NCBI GenBank assembly: GCA_905221605.1 | Contig: CAJNDS010000291.1 | Span: 786,560-850,559 of the forward strand | Source: Symbiodinium natans | Lineage: Eukaryota > Sar > Dinophyceae > Suessiales > Symbiodiniaceae | DNA: 64,000 bases | Direction of reading: 5' to 3' | Part shown: piece by piece, positions 45,652 through 57,800 of the stretch | How the letters are laid out: every line of letters starts with the position of its first letter | Position numbering within the stretch: position 1 is the stretch's first letter | Made by a program: the position numbers and the translations under genes | Notes under the pieces: generated by a model | The model's input: the letters and a program-made list of their open reading frames with translations, nothing else | Told to the model about the DNA's origin: nothing | Databases searched by the model: none

Positions 45652-46565
45652 GAAGAGGCTGCTGAAAACGTTGTGCGAGGCCTTGGCTCTCTACAACAGC
45701 CACGGCGTCGGTGGCCAACGTGCGACCAAAGCCCTGCAGCTCGCCGTCCGGGACCCAAGGCATCCAAGAGATCTCTCTCCAGAGATCTCTAGAGTCTCTA
45801 GAGCTGCTTCGAGCTCTCCGGATCTTTCTCCGCGTAGATTCGGCTTAAGCTACTTTCCAAGCATGCTCCTTAGTTGTAAAACGTGTGCGCGGCCGCGTGC
45901 CTCGGCCCGGCCCGAGAATCGAGAAAGCGCTGAAGCCGTGAAGGTTTGTCTATGTCTGTCTACCGGAAGTTCGGGATGGGAATCGAGAGCTAAAGTTCAG
46001 CTAAAGAGGCTTTGGGCTCTGGGTTGTGAAGCCGCCGTTGTCCTATGGGTCCCTAAAAAGTTTATGGGTACCGACTGATAATGAGACGTTTGGGGGAGTC
46101 CCGAGAGTCAGGTCCAAAGCATCTTTGTGCGGTAGGTCCGGTCAGATTTCAAACTTCTGGAAATGAACAACAGTGGGGCAAGGGGGGGGGATTGGAAGAG
46201 GGATGAAGAAGGCATTCTCTTGCAGAAGCACCTTTTCCGACTTTCAGTCCCTTCAGTTTCAGAGGGGCCTCTGCTCTCAGGTCCGCGCCCAGATCAGCAA
46301 TGGCGAGCCCTGGCGGGCCATATGGACCTCCGAGGATGCTGCTTGGATGAAGCCACCGGAGACAGAGAGCCACGGAGAGCCACGGAGAGCCACGGAGAGC
46401 CACGGAGAGCCACGGAGAGCCACGGAGAGCCACGGAGAGCCACAGAGCATTAGCCGACTCATGTTCGAGTTCGCACCAAAGGCAGTTGCGCGGTCCCGCG
46501 AGAAGAAGGATCAGCGCAGCGAGGCTCAAGCGGAGACATCGGAGAGAGATGGGCTAGGCGGCTAG
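45652..46565 (+). CDS. Protein with decamer-coded ESHGEPRRAT repeats
   Basis: Exon 45652-45759 (acceptor TTTTAAG, then G; GC donor; 36 codons, phase 0) includes EEAAENVVRGLGSLQQPRRR. A short exon about 45914-45943 encodes ENRESAEAVK before a GT donor. A terminal exon from 46281 (acceptor CTCTCAG, then G) encodes QISNGEPWRAIWTSEDAAWM, then about three copies of ESHGEPRRAT produced by a 10-bp DNA repeat, then SREKKDQRSEAQAETSERDG, ending in TAG 46563-46565. All three are phase 0 and could be one protein. The family is unknown. The repeat translated in this frame has no stop, as in all three frames of such a decamer. Confidence 0.43.
46364..46443 (+). repeat. GAGAGCCACG decamer array
   Basis: Eight near-identical 10-bp units; three units give a 10-residue peptide repeat. 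Confidence 0.92.
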
Positions 46566-48608
46566 AATCGTTTTGACAGAATTTATGATGGGCAGTGTAC
46601 CAATACTATCCCCGGTGGGAAAGGTGTTCCCACACGTGACGTCATGAACTGCAAAGACGAGGGATGGCCTGTTGTTTCTGCGAATTGACAGGCTCAAGCC
46701 CTTCTCTGCTTGGTCCAGAGCTGAGATCTGCAGAGCCTGAAGATGTCTCAAGGAATCATCGCCAGCCTTGCATGCTTCTGCGAAGATGACCAACGACAGT
46801 TTCATGCCAGCGCCACGCTTCTGCACCGTGCGAGGCAGAAGGTTACACCTGCTCGCCATCGGGCCGTGAGCAGCAGGAGGCACGGCTGTGCGCATCGGTT
46901 GAAGTGAGGGTGAAGGTGCTATCACGTGCTATCGACCCGATGTCAGACGCTTACAGCTGGCAAAACAAGAAGTCATGGTGACTTCCAGCAACAGAAGCCA
47001 CAGCAGGAAACGACAGCTAGGTTAGTTGTAGTTTGAATCCTGACTTGCAATTTTTTTGCTCACTTGTAACTTTAGGCCACTGCCACGAAACATGCGGTTT
47101 TGGAGCCTTGAAATCGTGGCTGTTTTTATGGGTTTTCGGAGCTTGAAAGCGGCCCCATTCCACGAAACATGCGGGTTCGTGGCCCTGTCACGAGAAATGC
47201 CATCCAATCAGAGAGACGGAACTCTGCAAGCCTCAAAAGATGGCATGGTGGGTTTGAGCGCAAAACCTTCAAGTGCAACTTTTTATTGAATGGGAGATGT
47301 TGGGTGGTGTTGGGTGGCAAGCCCGAAGCCCTAACCCCAAAAACGGAGATGTTGGGAGGTTTTGAGTGGCAAGCCCATCAAGCCCCAAACCCCAGAAGGA
47401 GATGTTCGAGATGTCGGGTGGCGAGCCCTAAACCCTACAAGGAGATGTCTGGAAGCCCTCAGCCTTACAATGGCAAGCCTTAAGCCCTAAGCCCTTAAAG
47501 TAAGCAGACTTGGCCCAAAGCCTCAGAAGGCCAAGTTCATTTTTGCGACAGCTAAGTAAGGTAGGAAAAGCCTAAGAGTCAGAAGCAAACGACAAAACAG
47601 TCACAATTAACCGTGCGCCCCACAAACAGCTTCACGCCGAAGATTGCGGAAGTGCAAGTTTCGAAGCATGTCCGATGCATAGCAGCGAGTTGTCATATCT
47701 TGGGCCACCCCGCTACTGACCGCACTTATGTGCCTGCTGGGTCTGCCAGTCGCACAGCATGAGCGCATATCCCACCCTGCACAACCACAGCCCCCCGGCC
47801 CCCGACGGCACAAACCAGCCCGTACCGCTGTGAGTGGCGCTCATGACAGCTGGTAGCAAGTTCTAAAAACACTTAAAGTTAGCATATTCTTGTAAACAAC
47901 GCTTTTTGTGCGCCTGCCACTACGATCACTCCTGGTTCAAAGTTGATCCGGTGAACGCCGCGCGGGAGTGAGGAAGGCCGCAACGCAAAGCGCAGAGGAG
48001 AGGCAAGCAACCAGAGGCTGACCCAGTCTTCGCTTGAAAGAGATCGGACGTGCTGAGAGCACCTAGCGCCTCAATTGGAGTGCCTTTTGTCATTTCTTGG
48101 CGCATGCTCTAAATGCTGGTCGGCCGGAGGCCTTGGCGACTCACCACGGATTGTTTCCAAGGATTTTGACTTTCATGCTTTTCAGGGTCGAGATCAGAAA
48201 GGACCAGGGGCGGTTCCGCTATCGGGACTTTGTTTGAGATGGTTTGAAGAGCTACGAAATCGCTACTTTTGTTTGGGCAATGTCGCTTCAGCTGTGGTAG
48301 CAACAACTTTGCTGCAGGGCTTGCCCGCTCCGCAGGCACCTAGCAGCACAAGTAGAAGACCTCCGCCAGAGGACTGCCACTTAAGGCAGAAGTTCTGTTT
48401 TCATTCATTTGGCGATGCCAGGCTCGAGAGTTGCCGTGCCGTCACTGCTTGCGAGGATGCTGTCGCCGCAATGCGAAAAGCTTTGCAGATAGCGAATGGG
48501 TCTGTGACTCGAAACGGAAGGATCCACAAAATGGCCTGATGATTGTGGCTTGATGTTGCTTGCAGACGGAAGTCGGAAGTAGATGTGAGAAGATCGTCCA
48601 CTGCCGAG
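46566..48608. other. Degenerate repeats, no supported gene
   Basis: About 47290-47480 repeats GGAGATGTTGGG...GGCAAGCCC...AACCCC units that mix a roughly 55-bp phrase with telomere-like CCCTAAACC. CCACGAAACATGCGG occurs twice (47083, 47160). A helical frame at 48430-48500 (CRAVTACEDAVAAMRKAL) may be an exon of the following gene. Confidence 0.4.
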
Positions 48609-51366
48609 GCTTAATGATGAAGCTCTGGAAGCGGAGGCAAGGAGAGCGCGGGAAAGGCTTCTTGGACACGCGACGTGCGTGGTTAGGTTATGACAAAGCT
48701 CTCCTCGATGCATGTCAAGTCTGGCGCCCAGAACAAGACTTTTCCTTTTTCACTGGCGGCTTGCAACTGGAAAGGCACGGAGGATTAAAGGCGTTCGAGG
48801 AGTCGATTGAAATCAAAATCCGGCTCTCATGAAAGTGAGGCGGATAGAGATGGAAGAGGCCATCTTCGCAGCACATGACGCTTTGAGTCATCGTGACGCA
48901 CGGCTCTCGCTGGGTTAGCACGCTGCGCTTTGCCACTTTGCTTTGCAGTGGAAATTTCGGGCGCGTAGCCTCAACAAGCAAAGGTCAAAGATACTGACGG
49001 GAAGGCAGGACATGCTTGGACATGGAGAGTGCACATCGAGAATGCACGTGGAGAGTGCACTTCGTGTACGCGAAGGGCAAACACGATTGTTACTGGTAGC
49101 AAGACTGCCTCCAAACACATACATGGCTACAACATTCCCGCAGGGCCAAGCGTTCCAGAACCTTGCCGCAGCGCACCTCCACAACAAGGACCCTGCGTGC
49201 AATGCTTCGAGACGCTCCTTGGCTAGAGGGCCAGCCCTCAGCGAGCATCAGTCCCCCGCTGGCTCCAGGACTTCGCCACGGCAGAAAGAGCTGCGCGAGC
49301 AGCCAGGGACATCTGTCGTCTGCCCAGTGAGGGGAACCTGTTGCTATTTCCCAAGTGTCCTGGCGCATCCTGATGCCCTTGCCCAGTGCATCTTTTCAGC
49401 AGTGTCAGGCCGCAAAGATGGGAAGTGGCAGGGTGACGCTGCAGGCATCCTGTCCATGGCAGAGGTCCTCCTCGTCGGGGCCCAAAGCTGAAGCGTGACG
49501 AGCGGGTGCTCTTGTGAGACGCTTGCGCGATCTCGCAAGCTGATGCAAATTGGAGAGCGTGAATTTCGTTTCGAGGCAGAGGCGAAGGTTGACGACGCAG
49601 TCGATCTCGCCAAGGAGGCGCAGTCGCTGTACAGCGAGCCGACGCCTCAGCAAAGATCGAAGCGACAGCGACTTCGCAGCTCGTTATGTCGGGCTGTGTT
49701 GGGATCAAGAACGACACGCATGTGGCTCTGGGGCTTGACATGGCTTTGGCTCGGGCCAAAGCTGACAATGCTGACATCTTTAAGTCTTGAAGCCTTTAAG
49801 CATCAAAACGGTTGCAGCATTCCAGGCACAGTGACCGCCGCGGCGAGGCAAAGGCGCTGAACTTTGCCACGGGCCCAGCAGCTTCTTTGGATCATTAGGC
49901 TGCCACAACTCTCAACTCAGAACCCGCATTACTGGAATACGGTTGGCTTCGGATACCTTCCTGCTGCTTCCTGATGGGTTCCCAGCATGTCCGACAAACA
50001 CTAGTTCTGGGGCATGTACTCGGGTCTTCGAGTACAGGTGCTATGAGCTGTGAGGCTGAATGCCTCCAGGGCTATTTCTGAAGGCCAGAGGTCTGGTTGT
50101 TAGGTCAGTGGACGCACAATGCCTACACAGCCGAGGTGGCGAAAGCAAGAATGTCAAGCGAGGAGTACGAAAAGGCTTGTGCGACATTGCAGAAAGTGTT
50201 GTGGATGTACACTTTTTTTGCAGTTCAAAGGGAGTTCCTTCTCCCAGAGGCATGCTGCCGTTGCCCCTCGTCTAATTATGTATGATGCAGTAACTCTTGC
50301 TCTCAGAAACTGGTCCAGGCGTGCTTTGCTGCGGAGCGTGCTCACGAGTTGCTAGACTCCCAGGCGTCAGATTCTTCCATACTCACGCAGTCCTCTAAGG
50401 TGCAGGCTCAACAGGGTTGCGCAAAAGAAAGGTGACAGCTGTTTAGGTTGATCGCTGAGTAGGTGGTCTTGGCGGAACCGCGTGCCTCGGGCCGCTATGT
50501 AAGCACATCACATCAGCCGAACATACCGAAGGCATAGTTGGTGCCCAGGTTCTCTCGCATACGAGATGAAGAGGGCATGTGTGAAGCTCTTGTGCTCGCA
50601 GTCCCCGGCTCAGATGCTCCGAAATACGAGCCAATGCGCAGCAGACCAGGGAGTCCCATAAGCCCATAAGCCAAAAGCCTTTGAATGCAGCAATCAGGGC
50701 AAGCACAACATGCACGCGCACACCCACACGCAAGTAGGTCTCGCTGCGTTTGTTTCATCAAGTGGAGTTTCCAGGTTGTGAATCTGAAGTACATGTCATG
50801 TTCTTCATCCAGTTGCAGTGCACTCGTCAGGGTGAGACGTCGTGGGTCATGCAACGCACTGCTTGCTGTACAAAGGTCAGGTATGTCGCCTGGAGTGTTT
50901 CTTGATGTATAGCATCCTCCAGCTTGTTCGCGTACCGACTTGTTCTACGCAGTTCGCACCTCGTACGAAGATGGCATCGCCATCATCACGCTGGAGGTTG
51001 TGCTCTAGATCCGCTTACAGTCTGCAAAGACCAAAGGCAACGGCACCGACAGCAACCCGTGTCCCCGCCCTGCACGAAACTTGGGACAGGTTTTGGTTTT
51101 TAGATTTGTGCAGAAAACACAATCGCACTCTTGGAATTTTGGTCTCCCCGCACACACACACACACACACAGACAACGGGGCTTTGAACAGCCGCTTTCCC
51201 ATGGCGATCATCGGCAGACTTGTTCTCAGAGACCAGTTCTGCCCAGGCCCGGTGCCGCGTTGAGCTGCTCCAACGGCAGCAGAAGCAAAGTTTGGAGCTC
51301 TGGAGATCTCTGGAGCGTTCGGGAAACGAAGCTGAACCTAGGCTCTCGGGCCGCTATGGCCGCTAG
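48609..51366 (+). CDS. Alanine-rich helical (coiled-coil) protein, multi-exon
   Basis: Candidate exons: 48609-48656 (phase 2 to 2; LNDEALEAEARRARE); 49269-49331 (DFATAERAARAARDICRLPS); about 49575-49655 (AEAKVDDAVDLAKEAQSLYS); 49680 to about 49784 (GIKNDTHVALGLDMALARAK and more); 50104-50195 (YTAEVAKARMSSEEYEKACA); 50307-50399 (acceptor TCTCAG, GT donor, 31 codons; KLVQACFAAERAHELLDSQA); and a terminal exon 51218-51366 (AQARCRVELLQRQQKQSLEL, ending RYGR and TAG). Each has an AG acceptor and most start with G. The composition is consistently Ala/Glu/Arg/Lys helical, suggesting one long coiled-coil protein. Not all phases were closed, so exons are missing. No known family is recognised, and it may be two genes. 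Confidence 0.5.
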
Positions 51367-51428
51367 GGGTGTACCAGTGGTGTGCCGCAATGTCATGCCC
51401 CAGTGCCGCAAGAAGAAGACGTGTTTGG

Positions 51429-51495
51429 CTTAGGGCTCTTAAGGCTCTTAAGGCTCTTGAGGCTCTTGAGGCTCTTTGAGGCTCTTAAGGCTTAA
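51429..51495 (+). repeat. AAGGCTCTTA/GAGGCTCTTG tandem repeat
   Basis: Six or so 10-12 bp units of [A/G]AGGCTCTT lie just after the stop of the preceding gene. Confidence 0.85.
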
Positions 51496-51830
51496 GGGGA
51501 GCATGGTGAGCACAGGCCAAATGACCAAGCCCTGCTCGCAAACTCAAAGTGCTCAAAGCCCGGACTTAGCTTTCAACGCCTGACCTTCGCCGAGGCTCTG
51601 CGAAGCTTAAAGGCAAGAAATCGTCCTTGAAAGCGCCGCTGCCATGGGAGGAGCAGACTCTAGCCGGATCTGACCACTCTCTCGGGTTGAGATGTTGAAC
51701 TCCGCCCAGCATAGTGTGGTTGCAAGTTGTACACTCATGTTCAGACAGCGCTAGACTCGCAGTTTGTTTGTGGCGCTTATCAACTTGCGACTTGTATCTC
51801 AGCCATTCCGGACACAATGTTGGCGGCCAG

Positions 51831-52820
51831 GATCTTTCCAAAGCATCGAAAGCTTCAACCCAGGCCAGCAGGGTCGACATGGGTCGACGTCTGGATGTCG
51901 AGGTATGCCGTTCAAGACGACCAGCCTGCACGCGTTGGACGGAAGCTGGGCACTGCTCCAGGACGTGTGCCATCACTTGCCAGCACTGTTGATAGGCAAG
52001 GGAGGCGGCCAAGAAGCTGAATGATCTCAAGGGTGAAGCGCCCGGACCTTGGAATCGGTGCTAGGTCCCAGGGACCGCAGTGCTTTCCGGAGTTCCGGGC
52101 GGCTCAGACAGCCATTGCAGACGGTGTGCTACCCGTACTTGAGCTTTCAGCAGAAACACAGTTTGCTGTGCTTGGAGTCTGGGCTGTTCGAATATGGATG
52201 TTGCCATGTCATGATCCTGGTTATGATTGCACCTGCAATTGCAAGAAGTACGGCGAGTTGCAGTGCCTTACCTACCTGCATCGTCAGGGCCGCCTTGTGC
52301 GCAATGGCCCAGATTTACATCTTCAATGGCTTTGGGCTCGGATGCGCGTCGGAGGCAGCAATCCTAAGAATCAGACTGCGAAAGCGAGTTTGACATCTGC
52401 AAAGTTTGATCCAATCAACTTTATGAGTAGGAGGGCTGACATGCATTAAAGGAGCTTGCACATGGAGCCACGACGAGAGATTGCTAACACGACCCCATGC
52501 GAGCACTGTAAATTTCAGGCGTTGCGGTTTTGGACTTCCGGGCTTGGTTCCTTTCGTGTATACTGGCGGAAAGGCGAGAGCAATGCCGCGGTCACATACC
52601 CAGGACGTAATGACGTCATCCGCTCGTCACCTGAACTTTGAGTCTGCCCAGGTCGACCCCAGCAGGAGATCTTCAATACATTGGAAGAGGCCCTCTTGGT
52701 CGCAGCCGAGGTGCCCGGGGGAATTCTGAGGCATTGAACAGGGAAAAGGATGCCATGAACCAAATCGATCAAATGGATCAAATCTGCCAGGACTTGCCGA
52801 ACTCGCAGCTTGCTAAGTGA
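51831..52820 (+). CDS. Coiled-coil protein, 3' exons
   Basis: Exon 51831-51902 (acceptor GGCCAG, then G; GT donor; 24 codons, phase 0) encodes DLSKASKASTQASRVDMGRR and LDVE. An exon from 52001 encodes EAAKKLNDLK. Exon 52666-52710 (acceptor AGCAG, then G; GT donor) encodes EIFNTLEEALLVAAE. A terminal frame 52731-52820 encodes ALNREKDAMNQIDQMDQICQ and DLPNSQLAK, ending in TGA. The last two are separated by only 20 bp, too short for a normal intron, although removing it restores one frame. Either a donor is misassigned or a base is missing. The chain is helical, with heptad-like Met/Ile/Leu spacing. No family is recognised. Confidence 0.45.
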
Positions 52821-53751
52821 GGTGGTTGCTGCTCCCATGATCTGGCATGAGGCAGAGGACCCAAGAAGCGAGGGCACCGCCTTGCTTCTCCAAGCACAGC
52901 TGCACCTTGAGGCCGCCGGTAAAGCTTGGATCCTGATTTGACGCTGACATGCACATGTATGCACATGCCGAGCTTTGCAGAGCCTTGAGGGGTTCAGCGT
53001 TGCATCCTAGCATATCCTTGCAGCAGTCCTCAGCTGAACCGCTGAACCTGACATGTCAAGAGATAAGCCGGCTGCGAGTACGATGCGACGGAGTATCGGT
53101 TTGTGAACGCTTGTGAGACGTTTGAGGCTTTTGGGGTGTGCCGTGATCCGTGAGGCCTCCGAGCTACAAAGTGCGCTGAAAGCCGCGAGGCACACTGCGG
53201 GTGCACAGCCGCCTGTGGCATATCCGGAAGCAGTTGGCCTCGTGTCCGTCGTTTCCTAAGCACAGCTTCCCTTGTTACAATGAATTGCTTGCATCCTGTC
53301 TGGCATATCATATCGTGGATGCTGGTGCTGGTGCTGGTCCGAGTTGCCTGCATGACCACAGCCCGCAAGTGGACCCTGCATCGCTGGCATTCACTGCAAC
53401 CGCAACTCCACAACGGTCTGTGTCCCTTGTGCGTCTCCGTGCAGGCAAGCGCAGGTCGTCATTGGCCGAGGCGGTGACGCAGCGCAGAAGTCACAAGTCG
53501 CAGTGACCTGAGCTCGGACCACCGCAGCACTAATCAGCAGTCACTAGCACGATGCTTAGCACGGTATTTGTGATTCTTGAAGTCACATGTGTCGAGAGGC
53601 ACAATTTATGTGCTGGCTCGTGCAATTGCAGAAGCTATCCGGCTCGGCAGAACAGGTACTCAATCATTCCATATCTAGTTCCAGCCGTGCAAGGGTGGCC
53701 CAATCCGCAGGGACGTCTTGGATATCTTTAGGCCAAGACCCTAAATGTCAG
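52821..53751. other. No supported gene
   Basis: An open frame at 53201-53506 is Ala/Thr/Arg-rich without motif or splice support. Nothing else was recognised. Confidence 0.4.
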
Positions 53752-54234
53752 GAGTCGATCCTCGATCAGCTGCGCGGACACGAGTTCCGCGTTGACGAGG
53801 CATCAAAGCCTCAGAGTCCTGTGCTTGAAGCGGACTTCCGTCTCCAGCTAGTTTTGCACCACATCTGGGCAGCACGGGGGTGTCACAGTGATCATTCAGA
53901 AGTGCAAGTTCACATGTCAGTTTCTACAAGAAGTCGCGACCAAGAGAACAGTCATGAGCCGGAGCCGGCCTCCAGAGGGCTTGACGAATCAGCCATCTAG
54001 GCATCAGCTGGACAAACCTGGCACGCCGGCCAGACTGCCGAGACAGTCCTTGTAGCTGCTTGTGCAGGCGCCTCGAATTGACCCTCGCATGGTCGCTGGG
54101 ACCCTATCATGCTTTCTCAGGGCTTGTTCTCAGGTTTCAGGCTACCCTTTGTCAGGCCGGACTACCTGGAATCAGAAGTGCATGTGTCATGTGTGCACCA
54201 GGGCCAGCAAGTTCACTGCCGCAAGCGCATCCAG
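53752..54234 (+). CDS. Unrecognised exons upstream of the carrier-domain gene
   Basis: Exon 53752-53799 (acceptor TGTCAG, then G; GC donor; 16 codons) encodes ESILDQLRGHEFRVDE. Exon 54134-54234 (acceptor TTCTCAG, then G; GT donor after ATCCAG) encodes FRLPFVRPDYLESEVHVSCV and HQGQQVHCRKRIQ. A further frame at 54361-54526 (DPETVRATIQEAGLASRELL and more, ending in TAA) may be coding. They precede the ACP exons on the same strand and could be upstream exons of the same gene or the end of another. No ketosynthase, acyltransferase or reductase motif was found in them. Confidence 0.42.
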
Positions 54235-54813
54235 GTAGGGCAGATGGCATTGCCTGTGGTGTCCAGCCCCTATCAGATTCAAAGCTCACATGCGTACTAT
54301 GCCATCGACACAGCCGGTTCCAATTCAACAAAACTCTGTTTACCCTACTCTGTTTAGACATGAGGGCGGGCCCGGATCCGGAGACCGTTCGGGCAACGAT
54401 CCAGGAGGCCGGTTTGGCTAGCAGAGAGTTGCTTCAATTAATCTTTATAGACTTCTCGAATAAGGCCTGTGTTCAAGGCAATGCTGTCACAGTCCACAAA
54501 TTAGTTCGCCTCAGCGCCAATCCCTAACGTGGCAGCAATAAGACTCGCAAGGCATTCAGGCTAAGCCCTAAATGCCAACTCCACGGACTGGCCACCAATG
54601 GCAAGGCACTAGAGCTTTGTGTTACAAATCTCCGAAAAAGCTTTCCGGGGTCTTCAAAGGACCGTCGGCAGTTTACAAGAGGCTAGAGGATAGGCTCTGA
54701 GAACAAAAGCCAGAAAGGTTGGTTGGCAGTCTATCGGCTCCCTTGTGCTGACATTCAAGCAGTACGAGCTCAAAAAACTCCTGGTTGATTTTGTTTCTAA
54801 CGACCTTGAGCAG

Positions 54814-57800
54814 GTGACAAAGAAGATGGTGGGCAGTGGCAACGACATTGAAGCTGACATGCCCCTGATGGACATAGGCGCATCTTCTGCTTTGTATCCC
54901 AAGCAGAACAGCTTGTACTGCAAAGTCCCACCAGTAGCCAGTGTTGTATCAATGCGTGAAGCCAAACCAGGTACACTGTTGTGTCGTGTGGTTATGTTTT
55001 GTTGTTTATCAGCCATTGGCCTGGGCGGCAGGAATCAACAGCATGAATGCAGTGCTCTTTCGCAACAAACTCATCAGCGAGTTCAAGGAGACTGGAAGCT
55101 GCCGCATGGTCACAATCAGAATCGAGTGGCTGGGCCTTCTGAGGATGTTGAGCTGCCAACAACCCTGGTACACGCCTCGGAGAACCTCACCGCCAAGTTT
55201 GCCATTACTGTTGACTCATTGTGATTCGCGTGCTTACAAACACGGATTCTGACGCATGCCACGCTAACAATGCACATCATGATGTGCGTACGAGGTCTTT
55301 GACTATCCGACGGTCAAGACGCTGCCGCTTCCTAATTTTGCTCAACCTTGCGCTTTCAGACTTTGAGCCTGTGAGCCAGACAGACCGTGACCTTCTGCAG
55401 GTCAGGGCTCGTGGTGGAGCAGGTCACCCAAGCTGCCACAGATCGGACCTCATTTTGTTGATATGACCTGTTGGTGGTCTCCTCATGGCCCCTGCCATCC
55501 ACCGCATGTCTTAGCCCCGAGGCGGCGCAGCAGCAGGCCATGGCATCGATGGCATCGATGCCTCTGCAAATGGCAGGGCAACGTGGCATGAACTAAGGAT
55601 CATGTTCATGGGGCACTGCGTTCACCTTGTGTCCTCTGTTTCATTCTGACTCTGAACTGCCTAGAATGCAGCTGTCTCACTGTCATTGTTTCATCGAGGT
55701 ATCCCGCTGTGCCACAGCAGCCAGGCCTTTACCGGTCTCCTGAGCTAAATCCATGAACCATAGCAGGTCGTAGCATAGCAGGCCATAGCAGCCTTCTGCA
55801 GACTGTGGCCTCTGCTCCATACAGACCTCTTGACCATGCGGGGACCTTCCAGGCCCTAAGCTCCTTTCATAGCTTCCTGTGCATCAGCATTTGAACACGT
55901 CGCCTCTGAAGGCGTGTCTCCGCTCGAAGTTGCCTCAAAGATTCAGGAGGCACGGGCTGTAGGGGCTGGGGCTGCACCTTGCAAAGGACCTTCAGGGCTC
56001 GATCTTCGCTGACAGCACTGCTAACTTCGGCAATAGGACCTGGCACGGTTTCATAGCAAGGCAACTTTGAACCACAGGTATGTTACACTGTGACCCTTCT
56101 GTCAAAAAAACATGCGGAAGTGTGCTTTATGTCAGGTTACCAGAGGCATGGTGGGCAGCGACCGCGACATTGCCGCCTGGCTGAGAAATGTGGATGCAGT
56201 CCGGCATGTCGCACACCTTTGGGGAAGTATTTGACTTCTATCTTTTTGTACTTTGGCATGCGAATGCATTTTGTTTTCCAGCGGTCTCCCGTGAGAACTG
56301 TTTTATGATTGGTCCGGATCCCTCAGGACGCAGACATGCCGTTGATGGACATAGGCAGGCGGCTGAACGATGCTGAACGTTCTTAACTGAAGTACCGCAG
56401 TGCCGTGATTTTGTAGGCCAAATGCTGCAAAATCCTCCAATAGCCTTCGTTCCGACAGATGCCCTGCTGTTGCAATGTGAGGTGATATCAGTTGGAAAAC
56501 TAGCAGAATCGCTGCTAGCACAGCTTAAGATTCGTCAAGAGTACGGGATGAGATCTGAAGCGTATAATAAATGTAATCAGTTTTCGCGAATCCAGCTAGC
56601 CTGATCAAAATGCGTCTGCCAGCAGCTGCCTTCTTTGGTGGTCTGTCGCTCCCTCTCAGGCATCAACAGCATGAATGCGGTGCTGCTCCTTGCCTGTTGC
56701 GGATGTGATGGGTTTAGCTTCCCCTTTCTCAGGTTGAGGTCGTTGGAGTTGTTGGATGGTCGGGTCAAACTGCCGGTTCTGCTATTTAGTTTAGTACGTG
56801 CGGTCCACTTGCAGCAGTACGAGGTCCTGCTAGGTCATTCTCTTTCCATGGAAAAACTCAACCAGAATGCCTCCCGAGGTTCCGGAACAAGCTCGGTAGC
56901 GTCTTTGAAGGTGTGGAGCTGCCAAACACACTGGCCCACAGCTTGGTTCAGAAGCTTTCAAGTCAGCAATGCACACTCATGACTTGCCGGCCGAATCCCA
57001 AGTTCAGTCTGCAGCATCGAGCGCTTTCGTGCAGACCAAGTGCTGACCGTGGAAGACGCCTGTGAGGAGACGCAGCAGCAGCAGAGGGCGGAGGCTTAGA
57101 CAACTAGGACTCTTTTGACAGAGCGACCCCAGGCGAGCTCTGTTGTGAGGAGGTAATGGGCCAGGGGGCCAGGAGGGCAGCCCTCATGGGCTACACCGAA
57201 ATGTTTCCTTCCTGCGCTGGGAGGACCCGTCCCTGGCAAGAGCCCACGCAAGAGCCCACCCAAATGACTTGGCCTGAACTATTCCCTCAGGCAGCAACTG
57301 CTTTTGAACGAACAGGGGACACCAAGGACGCTCCCCAGCATGCCGATGAGCAAATTTCTTACGAAAGAATGGGCTCGAACTCCTGATGCGGGTTGAGTAA
57401 GAGAATGGTGTGGGAACCTCATGAATGTCTGCATAGCGGACGTTGCGGCCAGGGACCACGCATGCCCGAGCCTTTGATTACCGCGGGGCAAAGCGCACAG
57501 ACGGTGGCAGATTGGGCCCTGGAGGCCCAGGAGGCCCAAGAGGTTCAAGGACGCCCTTGCCCTTGCGGAAGCAAACAAAGCACGCGAGGAGGATCATTCA
57601 TCAACACAAGGTCATGGTGGGCTCATGCCTGGGCACCTGAAGAATACGAGACCAAAGAGAGCCGACCGCTGCAGCTTCAATCGTAGGGGCCAAGTCGTAT
57701 CCGATTCGAGCATGTCATTCATTGTCTCCGTAAACCAGCCATGTGATGAAACGGAGGGTTGCTTCAAAGTCGAGCAGACGTCTTGTGATTGAAGCGGAAG

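Noticed and set aside
48000-54813. Ketosynthase or other PKS catalytic domains upstream of the carrier domains
   Set aside because: No DTACSS-like or HGTGT-like motif was recognised; the helical genes there do not resemble PKS enzymes.
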